From Dyadobacter sp. CY261 (GTDB lineage: Bacteria; Bacteroidota; Bacteroidia; Cytophagales; Spirosomataceae): a stretch of 64,000 nt of DNA. Position numbers and translations under genes: made by a program. The notes beneath the pieces were generated by a model. It worked only from the letters and a program-made list of their open reading frames with translations, did not search any database and was not told where the DNA came from. This document shows positions 1 through 9,200 of this stretch, piece after piece; the first letter of the stretch is position 1, and each line of letters starts with the position of its first letter. The stretch lies in contig NZ_JAKCPW010000022.1 of NCBI RefSeq assembly GCF_021440085.1, positions 1 to 64,000 of the forward strand, in the 5' to 3' direction.

Positions 1-61
1 GCTGAATCGATTCTTCTTCATGTTCCTTTCCTTTTATGAAAATATAATCGGAAAGCTCCAT
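1..61 (-). CDS. partial CDS, N-terminus only, running off the left edge
   Basis: On the minus strand an ATG at 61-59 opens 20 sense codons up to the window edge; the peptide begins MELSDYIFIKGKEHEEES. The composition (charged, no stops) reads like a real N-terminus, but it is too short to identify a family. The start codon faces away from the DUF4249/TonB pair, so it would belong to another transcription unit to the left. Very tentative. Confidence 0.35.
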   Translation of the reverse strand, partial: MELSDYIFIKGKEHEEESIQ

Positions 62-508
62 TTATTCAACGATCACTTTTAGGGGAAGCTTACAGTCGCC
101 AAAAGCTTACGGCATAATGGCGACCTTTTCCTATTTAGCAAGCCGAAAGATGAAGGCGGCCACTCAGGACTAATTCCCTTTCCGTTTGGCTAAATACGAG
201 CATCTTGATCCGTGGTTCCGAATTCTCCACCTAGGTGAAAGCAACAGTAATTTCTTAATCTATGACTCGGTCTACAAATTAGGATTCTTTTATACATCAT
301 CATTGTTACTGCACGTTTTACCTATCTTGCTCTTAACTACCAGTAAGATATCTAAATGCTTTCCTCTTTATAGCTCGATGAACTTTTTCCAATTCATTTA
401 TAAAATTTTTGTGTTGAGCTTCCGGATAGTTCATCGATTCTCACCTATTTTCAAGCAAATCGATCTGCGGAAAATGACTAGAAAAACAATTGCAGTTCGG
501 GATGCTTG
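62..508. other. 447 bp without a confident gene
   Basis: Holds a 7-bp inverted repeat GTCGCCA/TGGCGAC (95-101 and 118-124) followed by TTTTCC, and a 33-codon minus-strand ORF at 333-434 (starts MNYPEAQHKNFINELEKVH) that could be a gene remnant. A longer plus-strand ORF at 186-512 has a TTG start and a leucine/phenylalanine-rich, unconvincing product, so I do not call it. Confidence 0.4.
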
Positions 509-1345
509 CTAATTTACCCTATATGAGGTAGTATCAAATTCACCCAGCCTAAAATATCCCAATACTTCTTCGTTAGAATCATTGACATTAGTACAATTTC
601 CTTTTAACTGTACGGGAATAATTGGAAAAGGCCCACCTTCATCACTTCCGGATTGCTGAATCAATATGTTTAAATAGTCATAATATCGTTGTGAAATACC
701 ATACACATTAATTCCTACAGTTACTCCAGCAACATTGTTTTCATTATCGTTCTCAATATAATTTTCATTGCCATCGGAAAATTTATCGCTGATAACTGCA
801 AGAGACGGCAGTGGTGGATTAGACGGAGTAAATTCTCCTAAATAATAATTTTTAACAGCGCCGGGGTCGTCAAAAAATACCTGAAGCACAATTTCCTCGT
901 CACCATCAGAACCTTCAATGGTTTGCTCAACCCGATTAATAACAGGTGCTGCAATTAGGGCTTCGGTTGCTGTGTAGGAGTTGCCGTTGTAAAGGATTTT
1001 CAAAGTGTACGATGCGTTTAATTCCGGAACAAAATCGGTTGCTGTGTAACTGCCATTATTCTGGTCGGCAAACACAAATATTGACCCGTCGTTTTCTTTG
1101 GTTACTGTTACTGAAGCACCCGTAACAGGAACATCTGGACTCCTATCAAAAAATGCCGTTGATTTTCTTAGATTGATGGTTTGTGCTTTTCCCGTAGTAC
1201 CTTTTTGCCACTTAATAGACGCATCAACCACCAATCGTGCCCTGCCATTTGGGACATTGACATCTATGACCTCCGTACAAGAGTTTAAAAGTCCTATTAA
1301 TAAAAGGAGTGCACCTAATTTGCTGTATATATTTCTGTTTTTCAT
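509..1345 (-). CDS. DUF4249-type surface lipoprotein
   Basis: The 278-aa product starts with a lipoprotein signal: hydrophobic LGALLLLIGLL followed by lipobox NSC, with the acylated Cys at residue 23. The remainder is beta-rich and matches DUF4249, a Bacteroidetes family of lipoproteins always seen beside a TonB-dependent receptor and thought to be a SusD-like partner on the outer face of the outer membrane. The substrate is not known. It lies 4 nt downstream of the receptor gene (1350-3758), so the two are surely co-transcribed. A second, paralogous pair is at 42618-45978. Identification of the family is good; function beyond an uptake accessory is inference. Confidence 0.85.
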   Translation of the reverse strand: MKNRNIYSKLGALLLLIGLLNSCTEVIDVNVPNGRARLVVDASIKWQKGTTGKAQTINLRKSTAFFDRSPDVPVTGASVTVTKENDGSIFVFADQNNGSYTATDFVPELNASYTLKILYNGNSYTATEALIAAPVINRVEQTIEGSDGDEEIVLQVFFDDPGAVKNYYLGEFTPSNPPLPSLAVISDKFSDGNENYIENDNENNVAGVTVGINVYGISQRYYDYLNILIQQSGSDEGGPFPIIPVQLKGNCTNVNDSNEEVLGYFRLGEFDTTSYRVN

Positions 1346-1349
1346 TGTT

Positions 1350-3758
1350 TTAAAAATTAAAATTGTATGTTACTGAGGGGACAATACCAAATATGGAAGT
1401 ACGAGTGGCTTCAGATACACCTGTCTGGTGATTTTGACCAAAAGAAATAGAGGCTGCATTACTTCGGTTGTAAGCGTTGTATATGCCAAATACCCATTCT
1501 CCCTGCCATCTTCTATCTTTATTTTTTCGAGGTGTTAAGGTTGCAGAAAGGTCTAGTCTGTGGTAGGCCGGCAATCGGTCTGCATTCCTTTCGGAATAAG
1601 TCGCAACGGATAATCCGTTGTATATAAACTGTCCGTTGGGATAGGTAACAGGTCGTCCTGTTTGGAATACCATATTAGCCCCAAATCGCCATTTTTCGTT
1701 GAGTTTGTAACTTCCGGTAAACTCAAAGTCGTGGGTTCTGTCCCAGTTAGAGTTATACCATTTCCCGTTGTTAATACCTAATCCGCCAGCTGCTCCTCCG
1801 GGTGTGCGCTGTTGCGACTTTGACAACGTATACGCCACCCAGCCTGTAAAATCGCCTTGGTTTTTTCGCAGTAGAAACTCTAATCCATAAGCCCGTGCTT
1901 CACCAGTCAATATTTCGGTTTCAATGGTGTTTTGTGCTATAAGTTCTGCGCCGTTGATATAATCTATCCTGTTGTCGATCGTTTTGTAATAGGCTTCGGC
2001 TTCGATCGAAAACATATTTTCATTTAAATTTCTGAAATAGCCCACAGTATATTGGTCTGCCATTTGCGGCTCAATAAACTTTCCGCTAGGCGCCCAAACA
2101 TCTAATGGCGTGGCTGATGAGGTATTGGAGATCAGATGCAGGTATTGAGCAACTCGGTTATAACTTGCTTTAAAAGAAGACTTCTCGTTGAGCTGATATG
2201 AAAGTGCAAACCGAGGTTCTAAATTACTGAATGTAGCTATGCTTTTTCCCCTACCGTAATTTGTCTCAGAAATGGATTCGGCACGCTCATAAATGCCTAA
2301 TTCTTCGTTGTAAATCACAGGTAAATTATTGGCGTAATTGTTTAATGTTTGTTTTCCAAGTCGATTAAAGTAACTAAGACGCAACCCATATTCAGCGGTA
2401 ATTTTTTCGGAAATTTTATGTTCTAAACTTGTATAAACCCCAGCTTCAAAAGCGAATTTGTCGTCTAATTTCTCCGGATTAACACCCGAAGTTGCATTTA
2501 ATGGGTTGAGTGTACCTGGATTAAAGTTGTAATAAATGCCATTTATCCCAAAGTCGAATTTTAATTTATCGCTTGCATAATACCCAAAGTCATATCGCAT
2601 GTTATAATTGCTTATATCTGAAGTCCAATCAATTCCCTCAATAGGAATTTCCAGATTATAATTATATCGACTGTATATTAAGGATGCATTGGAGAATAAC
2701 TTGTTGTTAAAAATATGATTCCATCGCAAGTTTCCTGAGAGGTTTCCGTATGAATTAGTGAATAATCCTGCCAAGTTAAAGTTATCATTGCCTAAATAGC
2801 CAGATAGATATAGTTTGTTCTTCTCATCAATCTCATAATTTGTTTTCAGATTCAAATCGTAAAACCCGGCCCTACTGTTTTGGTTAGCTAAGGCTAAAAA
2901 TATATTTACATAAGAAGCTCTGCCGGCTATTAAAAACGAACCTTTGTCTTTAAACATAGGCCCTTCCGCCGCCAAGCGACTGGAAATAGCCCCAATACCG
3001 CCAGTGAGTTCAAATTCTTTACTATTTCCGTCTTTTTGACGTATATCCAATACCGAAGAAGCCCGCCCTCCAAAACGTGCAGGAATGCCTCCTTTATAAA
3101 GTTTAACATCCTTAATAGCATCAGCATTAAATACTGAGAAGAAACCAAACAAATGGGAGGCATTGTAAATAATTGCTTCGTCCAAAAGAATTAGATTTTG
3201 ATCTTCTGCACCACCACGCACATTGAAGCCCGATGCACCTTCGCCGGCGTTGGTAACACCTGGTAGCAATTGAATGGACTTGATCAAGTCTACCTCACCT
3301 AAAACAACAGGCATCTGTTTGATATCCTTAGTTGAGAGCCTTGCCACACTCATTTGTGGTGTCCGAATGTCTACTTGCTTTGATTCATCAGCTGTGATGA
3401 CTACTTCATCTAATTGAGCGTCATCCCCTTTAAGCTCAATGTTGAGCTTTTGATTAGAGCTAAGGTTTATTGCCCTCTCAAAAGTTGTAAATCCTAAATA
3501 GGAAATGGTTACGGTATAATTACCCTCAGGTGCTGTGATAGAATAAAAACCATATTCATTGGTCGTGCTTCCAATAGAAGTACCTTTTAAAAGGACAGTT
3601 GCCCCCGAGAGTGTCTCACCGTTGCCAACATCCTTGACTACACCACTAATTGTATATTTGGTTTGTGCAAAAAGGAATACTGGACACAACATCATCACTA
3701 CAAATAACGCCTGCCTTTTCCTTGACCTAAATGATTTTAATTGACTTGTTTTTTTCAT
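1350..3758 (-). CDS. TonB-dependent outer-membrane receptor with CarboxypepD_reg-like domain
   Basis: 802 aa. A signal peptide (about 1-31, ending FLFAQT) is followed by a carboxypeptidase-regulatory-like beta-sandwich (about 33-115, with GNGETLSGATVLLKGT), a plug domain (about 130-240, with the typical GGAEDQNLILLDEA stretch) and a long beta-barrel ending in Phe (NFNF), as expected for an outer-membrane barrel. It would import an unknown ligand using energy from the TonB/ExbBD complex. It precedes the DUF4249 lipoprotein gene with a 4-nt gap. The length is normal for this subclass, which is shorter than SusC. Confidence 0.9.
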   Translation of the reverse strand: MKKTSQLKSFRSRKRQALFVVMMLCPVFLFAQTKYTISGVVKDVGNGETLSGATVLLKGTSIGSTTNEYGFYSITAPEGNYTVTISYLGFTTFERAINLSSNQKLNIELKGDDAQLDEVVITADESKQVDIRTPQMSVARLSTKDIKQMPVVLGEVDLIKSIQLLPGVTNAGEGASGFNVRGGAEDQNLILLDEAIIYNASHLFGFFSVFNADAIKDVKLYKGGIPARFGGRASSVLDIRQKDGNSKEFELTGGIGAISSRLAAEGPMFKDKGSFLIAGRASYVNIFLALANQNSRAGFYDLNLKTNYEIDEKNKLYLSGYLGNDNFNLAGLFTNSYGNLSGNLRWNHIFNNKLFSNASLIYSRYNYNLEIPIEGIDWTSDISNYNMRYDFGYYASDKLKFDFGINGIYYNFNPGTLNPLNATSGVNPEKLDDKFAFEAGVYTSLEHKISEKITAEYGLRLSYFNRLGKQTLNNYANNLPVIYNEELGIYERAESISETNYGRGKSIATFSNLEPRFALSYQLNEKSSFKASYNRVAQYLHLISNTSSATPLDVWAPSGKFIEPQMADQYTVGYFRNLNENMFSIEAEAYYKTIDNRIDYINGAELIAQNTIETEILTGEARAYGLEFLLRKNQGDFTGWVAYTLSKSQQRTPGGAAGGLGINNGKWYNSNWDRTHDFEFTGSYKLNEKWRFGANMVFQTGRPVTYPNGQFIYNGLSVATYSERNADRLPAYHRLDLSATLTPRKNKDRRWQGEWVFGIYNAYNRSNAASISFGQNHQTGVSEATRTSIFGIVPSVTYNFNF

Positions 3759-3893
3759 AATATTTTCAAAGATTATTTATGTTTTGTTTAAAATTTTCCA
3801 TTAATTTTTGTTTGCTAAATCTGATATACCTTTCGTCCTTTTATTTAAATTGATCTTACTTCGGGCGATCGCCCATTTCAGAGACGAGACGGT

Positions 3894-4082
3894 TCATGAA
3901 TTTGTAGATTCCCTGAAAAAGGAAGGAGGATACGAACTAACGTAATTGGCTATACGCTTATTAAGATACCAGTCGTCGTTAATATGAAGCGCGGCTTGGA
4001 TTGCATTCTGCCGATGAATACTGTTCAGAGGAAATGCCGGAATCTTGCCGATTTTGGGTATCCGGTAACACGAGTTGATCAT
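3894..4082 (-). CDS. small hypothetical protein
   Basis: A 62-aa ORF starting ATG at 4082, only 6 nt after the stop of the acyl-carrier-like gene (4089-4427), so the two look like one transcription unit. The product (begins MINSCYRIPKIGKIPAFPL, ends in FFRESTNS) has mixed composition with no membrane segment or motif that I recognise. The tight spacing and natural codon use are the only support; it could be the tail of a larger broken gene. Confidence 0.4.
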   Translation of the reverse strand: MINSCYRIPKIGKIPAFPLNSIHRQNAIQAALHINDDWYLNKRIANYVSSYPPSFFRESTNS

Positions 4083-4088
4083 TGTCTA

Positions 4089-4427
4089 CTAATTAAGATG
4101 AGCATATACAGGAAGCATAAACTTTGTGCGAAGAAAGTTTTGCCAGACTGGTTCAGATCGCGAATTGAAATATTCGTTACTTATTTCAACTTCAACCGTA
4201 CGGATCATCATGTGGATCACCAGATCGAAGATATCGGTGAGATAAAACGTGGCATCGCTTGGAAAGATAATTCCGGTTTGTCCGTGGACGAAACCGAGCA
4301 TCCGTTTAATCTGGTTATCAGACATTTTCAGATCAGCCTTGAAATTAGTTTCGAGGTTAACACGTTCGGGAGGAATTCCTTGCTGAATAAACAGGTGATA
4401 TTTAAGAATATCAAAATTGAATTTCAT
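4089..4427 (-). CDS. acyl-carrier-protein-like protein lacking the phosphopantetheine serine
   Basis: 112 aa. The first 80 residues follow the ACP pattern: an amphipathic first helix, then IPPERVNLETNFKADLKMSD, an acidic second helix and a closing helix (LTDIFDLVIHMM). In a working ACP the second helix starts with Asp-Ser-Leu and the Ser carries 4-phosphopantetheine; here the place is taken by LKMSDNQ, so either the Ser in MSD is shifted or the protein is not modified. About 30 extra residues follow the fold. A 62-aa ORF follows 6 nt downstream. The function is not known; the ACP resemblance is my pattern reading and is moderate. Confidence 0.6.
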   Translation of the reverse strand: MKFNFDILKYHLFIQQGIPPERVNLETNFKADLKMSDNQIKRMLGFVHGQTGIIFPSDATFYLTDIFDLVIHMMIRTVEVEISNEYFNSRSEPVWQNFLRTKFMLPVYAHLN

Positions 4428-4804
4428 ACAGGTTAATCGTTTAGCATAAGTACGGGCAATCGTGGTGCCTGCGTCAGCAACTGGTGTATGATCCTTTACT
4501 TTGCTGCCACCCTAGCGGGCAATTCTGTGCCATTTTCAGGGATAATGTTGTCTTGGGCAAATGTGATGTACTGCCAACTAACGACATAAGGGTGCGGCCG
4601 ACATGACCTTTTTAAAAATGCAAACCATCGTAGAGAACAAAACAGGGATACACTGTTTTCAAAGGCCATTACGGGTTGTCCGAAAAAATAGTGGGGTCAA
4701 TGCTAAAAAATCTTTCCTATCCCAAAAAAAATATAGAATCACACCCCACCTTTGCATGTTACCTTCCGTAAGGAGAAGAAGATGATGTCTAATCCTAATT
4801 AACA
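4428..4804. other. intergenic, 377 bp, start region of the sigma-factor gene
   Basis: No convincing gene. A 60-codon plus-strand ORF at 4603-4785 has an unnatural, arginine-rich product and is not called. CCACCTTTG at about 4746-4754 resembles a Bacteroidetes -7 box (TAnnTTTG) and could serve the sigma-factor gene. A purine-rich stretch AAGGAGAAGAAG just before ATG at 4782 leads only to a six-codon ORF. Confidence 0.35.
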
Positions 4805-5413
4805 TTGCTATTTAGAAGGAAAACTCTCTTTGATGAACAGGATCTGTCAAGCATTTTGGATGCCTGTAAGGATGGCAATGCTCAGGCACAACGATGTCTG
4901 ATCCGACAGTTTGCGGGATATGCCAAAAGCATCTCGCTTCGATATGCAGCTACCTTTGAGGAAGCGGAAGAGATTGTAAATGATTGCTTTTTAAAAGTGT
5001 TTATGAATTTACATAGCTATGACAAAGCTCAACCTTTCAAGGCATGGTTTCGAACAATTGCTATCAATACGGCCATTGACTATTACCGGAAGAATCTTAA
5101 ATGGCAGGGGCAGCTTAGTCTGGATGATCTGGAAGTAGCGGACTGGAGTAATGACATTTTAAGCGAAATATCTGCTCATGAAATATTAATAATGGTTCAA
5201 CGCCTTCCACCGGCTTATAGAATGGTTTTCACACTGTTTGTAATTGATGGATATTCACATAAAGAAATAGCTAACATGCTTGGTATCCAGGAAGGAACAT
5301 CAAAATCTAACCTGAGGGATGCCAGACGAAAGTTGCAGACCATGATAAAACTAAACTTTCCGCATTTGTATCAACTTTATAACTGGCCTAATAAGGGAAT
5401 TAATGAAAACTGA
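4805..5413 (+). CDS. ECF-type RNA polymerase sigma-70 factor
   Basis: 202 aa with sigma region 2 (EEAEEIVNDCFLKVF, then AWFRTIAINTAIDYYRK) and region 4 (LPPAYRMVFTLFVIDGYSHKEIANMLG) carrying the DNA-binding helix-turn-helix. It would direct RNA polymerase to a small set of promoters, probably in response to an envelope signal. The first available start in this frame is TTG at 4805, since stops lie just upstream (4790, 4796) and no ATG comes early; an N-terminal assignment is therefore uncertain. The next gene overlaps by 11 nt and encodes a membrane protein likely to act as its partner. Confidence 0.9.
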   Translation: MLFRRKTLFDEQDLSSILDACKDGNAQAQRCLIRQFAGYAKSISLRYAATFEEAEEIVNDCFLKVFMNLHSYDKAQPFKAWFRTIAINTAIDYYRKNLKWQGQLSLDDLEVADWSNDILSEISAHEILIMVQRLPPAYRMVFTLFVIDGYSHKEIANMLGIQEGTSKSNLRDARRKLQTMIKLNFPHLYQLYNWPNKGINEN

Positions 5414-6878
5414 GCAATTTGACGATGAATTCCGGAAAAAGTTATTGGGTCTGGATCCAAGCGATGAAGAAGTCGATCGGATATATAATTATGTCTCTTC
5501 GAGTGGTAATATTACGCCCCATTTTTCATGGACTAAAATCCTGATTTATGGGTTGGTCGCTTCGTTGTTGGTCGGCTCTATAACATTCAATTACGTTCAA
5601 AATCTTACCAATAAAAAACTCTTATCCTCCCTAGATTCTTTAAAAAGCAGAATCACTTCTATTGAACTAAATTCTACTCAAAAGACAAGTCTACGTGTCG
5701 ACACGGTATACATTGACCGATATATTGAAAAAACCATTGCAGCTCAGGATCGTCAGGAGTTGCTTTATACAAGGCAGAGTCCTCATAACGAAATTCAGCA
5801 GCCAATTAATAATCCGATTACGGATAAATCAGTAAAGAATCCAAATTTCAGAAGAGCAGATTCACCTGACATCGCACCGGATCAAACGGCTGGTACGGTT
5901 GCGAAATCCATTGCTCAGAATAATGCTTCCGGCGCAGAATTAAATACGGGCAGATCAGATAATACCGTAGTTAAGAGAGGATCTTCCGAAATAACCGGCA
6001 ACGACAATAATCCGGCAAACAAGGCAGCGTATACAAATAAAGACGATTTTCCCAAAGCTGGTAAGACAATAGAAAGTTACTCATCCAATACTGCCGACAA
6101 CTCAAATAATGCGGCCCAAGCGAAGGAAAGCAAAAACTGGCTACTGTCGGAGCTAAGCCGTATTGGCAACATTCATCTTTCATTTACGCGGTTAAAACTA
6201 CCGGTTTTAAAGACGCCGGAAAAATTATCTTCTGCTAGCAAAGACAAACCCAAATATTACTCCGAATCAATGAAGTCGGTTCTTAAAAGGATGGATTATT
6301 ATGTGGGTGGAAGCCTTGAGGCAGGTAACAGACAGGTGGCGGGCTCACTTCTTGGAGAGCTGCGGATCACTCCCAAATGGAGTTTTCAAACCGGTGCCCG
6401 CTGGAAAGAGATCACCGGCGACAGTTACGACACTGCCGAGCAGTTTGGTCAAAATACTGGCCAGGATTTTAGGGCTCTGTATGCACCTTACGTAGCTCAA
6501 AACGTTGATTTGTTAAATATTGAACAAAATTACCAGCTCGTTCAAATTCCCTTAACAATTGCATATCATTACGAAATACGTCCGAATTGGGCCCTACGTT
6601 TCGGGATAGGAACCGATCTTACAGTTTACTCCCTAAAAGACATCCATTTCAATTATAAGAAAGACAGTCAATCCTTTGATAAAGGAGAATACAATGCAAA
6701 ATTAAGCGTAAATCCTTTTAACGATATTACAATAAACCTGGGTCTGGAGCGTCGCTCGAACAAGTTCCTGTTTAGGTTAAGTCCGTACGTTAGTCCTCAA
6801 TTACGTAAAACAGAATTTTCCAACAAAGATCTTTTGTGGGGGGCCAGTGTGCAGGTTTTGTATAAATTCAATAGATGA
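5403..6878 (+). CDS. membrane protein with anti-sigma-like N-terminus and C-terminal beta-barrel region
   Basis: 491 aa. Residues 1-43 are soluble and acidic, 44-66 form one membrane helix (ILIYGLVASLLVGSITF), 70-280 are a low-complexity Asn/Ser/Lys-rich linker, and about 290-491 alternate like an outer-membrane beta-barrel (PorT/OmpA-like), ending in Arg after VLYKFN. The layout and the 11-nt overlap with the ECF sigma gene point to an anti-sigma or signal-transfer protein, the N-terminus facing the cytoplasm. One chain with both an inner-membrane helix and a barrel-like end is topologically odd, although similar proteins occur next to ECF genes in Bacteroidetes. Function inferred from context. 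Confidence 0.65.
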   Translation: MKTEQFDDEFRKKLLGLDPSDEEVDRIYNYVSSSGNITPHFSWTKILIYGLVASLLVGSITFNYVQNLTNKKLLSSLDSLKSRITSIELNSTQKTSLRVDTVYIDRYIEKTIAAQDRQELLYTRQSPHNEIQQPINNPITDKSVKNPNFRRADSPDIAPDQTAGTVAKSIAQNNASGAELNTGRSDNTVVKRGSSEITGNDNNPANKAAYTNKDDFPKAGKTIESYSSNTADNSNNAAQAKESKNWLLSELSRIGNIHLSFTRLKLPVLKTPEKLSSASKDKPKYYSESMKSVLKRMDYYVGGSLEAGNRQVAGSLLGELRITPKWSFQTGARWKEITGDSYDTAEQFGQNTGQDFRALYAPYVAQNVDLLNIEQNYQLVQIPLTIAYHYEIRPNWALRFGIGTDLTVYSLKDIHFNYKKDSQSFDKGEYNAKLSVNPFNDITINLGLERRSNKFLFRLSPYVSPQLRKTEFSNKDLLWGASVQVLYKFNR

Positions 6879-6942
6879 CTTGAGGGCTAGTTCATAGTAT
6901 TGTTGTCTTTACTTGTTAAAGTTTATACAACCCGCCCATTTG

Positions 6943-7785
6943 TTAGCTGCGAGCGCTCCCGCTTTTTTCAATTAACTCGGTTGGTGTAAGGCCAAATGTT
7001 TTTTTAAAGGTGAATGAGAAGTGCGACAGGTTTTCAAAACCAACTTCTAGATAAACTTCCGAAGGCCGCATCCCCCTTTTTGAGATCAGATAATGTGCTT
7101 GCTCTAAACGCTTTTGTTGTAACCACTTTTCGGGCGTTGTTTCAAAAACCTTTGTAAAATCCCGCTTGAATGTTGACAGGCTGCGTCCTGTGAGTTTGGC
7201 AAATGTGGGGAGGGGAATGTTGTAGATGAAATTGTGGTTCATGTACATTTCCAAATCGATCTTATGAGGCTGCTGAAAATCAAATAGAAGCTTTTTGTAA
7301 ACATCACCGCTTTGAAGCAGTAGTTCAATGGCTTCACGGGTTTTGAGCTCCGCTATTTTTGCCGTCAGTTTTTCCGGACGCTGGGCGTAGGGCACTAATG
7401 AGTCAAAAAATCCTTTCAAAAGCATATCGCCTGTCAGCTCCATCATCGCTTTTCCTTTGTATGGACCTTGTTTGGCAACATCGTTCTCAGTTGCGTATTG
7501 ATGCAGCGTTTTTTGATCCAGGAATATGCTGATCAATGCAGGCGGATCACCATTTGGACCCGCCTTTTTCAGCTTTTTGAACAATTCATTCCGGCGCATC
7601 AGACAGATCGTGCCTTCCTTCATCACAAATGTTCCTTCGTTCGAATAATAGTAGGACTCACCTGAAAGCATGATACCCAAGGCATGTTCAGGAAAGTAGT
7701 GTTCGCTACTTTGCGTTTTTTGATGACCTTGTGCATACAGGATATTATGTTGAAGGACGACGTTTTCCATTTGGCTCAATTCCAT
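6943..7785 (-). CDS. AraC-family transcriptional regulator
   Basis: 280 aa. An N-terminal cupin-like sensory part (GIMLSGESYYYSNEGTFVMKEG) is followed by a C-terminal double helix-turn-helix (about 180-275) with the signature GFENLSHFSFTFKKTFGLTPTE. This architecture is that of AraC regulators which sense a small ligand and switch neighbouring genes. The gene lies 19 nt downstream of an SDR oxidoreductase gene on the same strand (7805-8620), so it may be co-transcribed with it and may control it. The ligand cannot be told from sequence. Confidence 0.9.
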   Translation of the reverse strand: MELSQMENVVLQHNILYAQGHQKTQSSEHYFPEHALGIMLSGESYYYSNEGTFVMKEGTICLMRRNELFKKLKKAGPNGDPPALISIFLDQKTLHQYATENDVAKQGPYKGKAMMELTGDMLLKGFFDSLVPYAQRPEKLTAKIAELKTREAIELLLQSGDVYKKLLFDFQQPHKIDLEMYMNHNFIYNIPLPTFAKLTGRSLSTFKRDFTKVFETTPEKWLQQKRLEQAHYLISKRGMRPSEVYLEVGFENLSHFSFTFKKTFGLTPTELIEKSGSARS

Positions 7786-7804
7786 TGCGGCAATTCCATT
7801 GTGG

Positions 7805-8620
7805 TTATTTTATTTGGCTCATGATCAATCGATCCATCTGCTTGTCGGATAGAATCCTTCTCAAAAATAGCAAAAGCGAGGAAGCCATTTGCGAAGTTGT
7901 GTAGCGGGTTTTTGGACTTTTAGCTTCGATTCCGCTCCTGACCAGTTTGGCGATCACTTCTGGCTCTGCTATATCTTTATTTAACCGGGTAAATACATTG
8001 TGTGTTTTTGCCGCCAGGTCTTTGTAAGCTGTATGGCCAGATACTTTCATGAGAATGTCAGTGGCAACATTGCCCCATTCAGATCTGGTGGCACCTGGCT
8101 CGACAACGATCACGTCAATGCCAAACTGCTTGACTTCACTGCGCATACTATCACTCAATGCTTCCAGTGCAAATTTGCTTGCATGGTACCAACCACCCAG
8201 TGGAAAAGCGATCTTGCCGCCAACAGAAGAAATGTTGACAATCTTGCCATACTTGTTTTCCCGCATTTTGGGCAAAACCAGTTGCGCCAAACGCATAGCG
8301 CCAAATACGTTTACTTCCAATTGATAACGTGCGTCTTCCATCGAAATGTCCTCAATTGCCCCTTCTAAACCAAAACCCGCATTGTTGACTAAAATATCGA
8401 TACTTCCAGCTTCCTGCAAAATTTGATTGACGCACGCCGTCACGCTATCATCTTTTGTTACATCAAGTGCGATCGGTTTGATGCCGAAGGATTTCAAGTC
8501 TTCCATTTTGTCGGTCCTGCGCGCAGCACCATACACATTATAACCATTTTGAGCGAGATAAATGGCAGTCGCTTTGCCGATTCCGGCCGAAGCCCCTGTT
8601 ACTAATGCGGTCTTTTTCAT
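7805..8620 (-). CDS. short-chain dehydrogenase/reductase
   Basis: 271 aa, classical SDR: NAD(P)-binding TGASAGIGKAT at residues 7-17, NNAG, catalytic Ser in NISSVGG and YHASK carrying the catalytic Tyr and Lys. Such enzymes reduce or oxidise an alcohol/carbonyl; the substrate is unknown. Arg residues after the first beta strand (GAARRTDK) favour NADPH. It begins at ATG 8620 and is followed after 19 nt by an AraC regulator. Confidence 0.9.
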   Translation of the reverse strand: MKKTALVTGASAGIGKATAIYLAQNGYNVYGAARRTDKMEDLKSFGIKPIALDVTKDDSVTACVNQILQEAGSIDILVNNAGFGLEGAIEDISMEDARYQLEVNVFGAMRLAQLVLPKMRENKYGKIVNISSVGGKIAFPLGGWYHASKFALEALSDSMRSEVKQFGIDVIVVEPGATRSEWGNVATDILMKVSGHTAYKDLAAKTHNVFTRLNKDIAEPEVIAKLVRSGIEAKSPKTRYTTSQMASSLLLFLRRILSDKQMDRLIMSQIK

Positions 8621-9038
8621 TTTGTCTAAGTTTTCTTTGGTTAAAATTTATATGACAAAGGTAACTTAGGGCCATAGGTGCGGGTTTGTTGAAAGGTCCA
8701 AGTTTGTGTGCTGACAAGTTCAAATGCAGGATGCTTTGACCACGGATGCTTTCTGCAACAATCTTGCAAGCGGATAATTAAAGTGTTTAGGTCAATAGCA
8801 TGAGAACTGTGATGGTCTTGAATGACGGTTAAGCTTTCTTTCTTAACCTGCCTAAATGTTGCGGGTCAGGCCCAAGTAGGATGCTATGTAGTATTGCAGG
8901 ACTTGCTGGACTATTTGCGGGTAGGTAGCGACAAAATTTCGGTGTTGCTCTCCATCCTGCGCTTAGTTTAAATTCACTATGCAGTAAACTGCCTGACCTT
9001 ACTTACAGATTAATTTTGTAACCGCTATGGACGTTTCG

Positions 9039-9200
9039 CTAATTCGGTCGTATATCTGTACGCTTCAACCTGCCTTCCCAACGATCGCTTTTGTGAAGTT
9101 CAACGTAACCTTGCCTCGAAATTGCTGAATAACATTGCATTCCTTCGGTTAACCTATTAATGGATGTATTCGCCCTTTTACCGCCGCTTCTCTCATTCAT
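9039..9200 (-). CDS. small ORF of unknown function
   Basis: 53 codons from ATG at 9200; the product begins MNERSGGKRANTSINRLTEG and is basic. Its start overlaps the end of another small minus-strand ORF (9193-9333), as in translationally coupled pairs. No recognisable motif. It could equally be a remnant of a larger gene. Confidence 0.22.
   Translation of the reverse strand: MNERSGGKRANTSINRLTEGMQCYSAISRQGYVELHKSDRWEGRLKRTDIRPN

Noticed and set aside
186..512. 108-codon plus-strand ORF near the left end
   Set aside because: TTG start, Leu/Phe/Ser-rich product without domain; opposite strand has a small more natural ORF. Probably chance.
3984..4436. 150-codon plus-strand ORF
   Set aside because: It is the complement of the ACP-like gene and its partner; the minus-strand frames read far better.
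4603..4785. 60-codon ORF before the sigma-factor gene
   Set aside because: Arg-rich, no homologue that I can think of, and overlaps the probable promoter.
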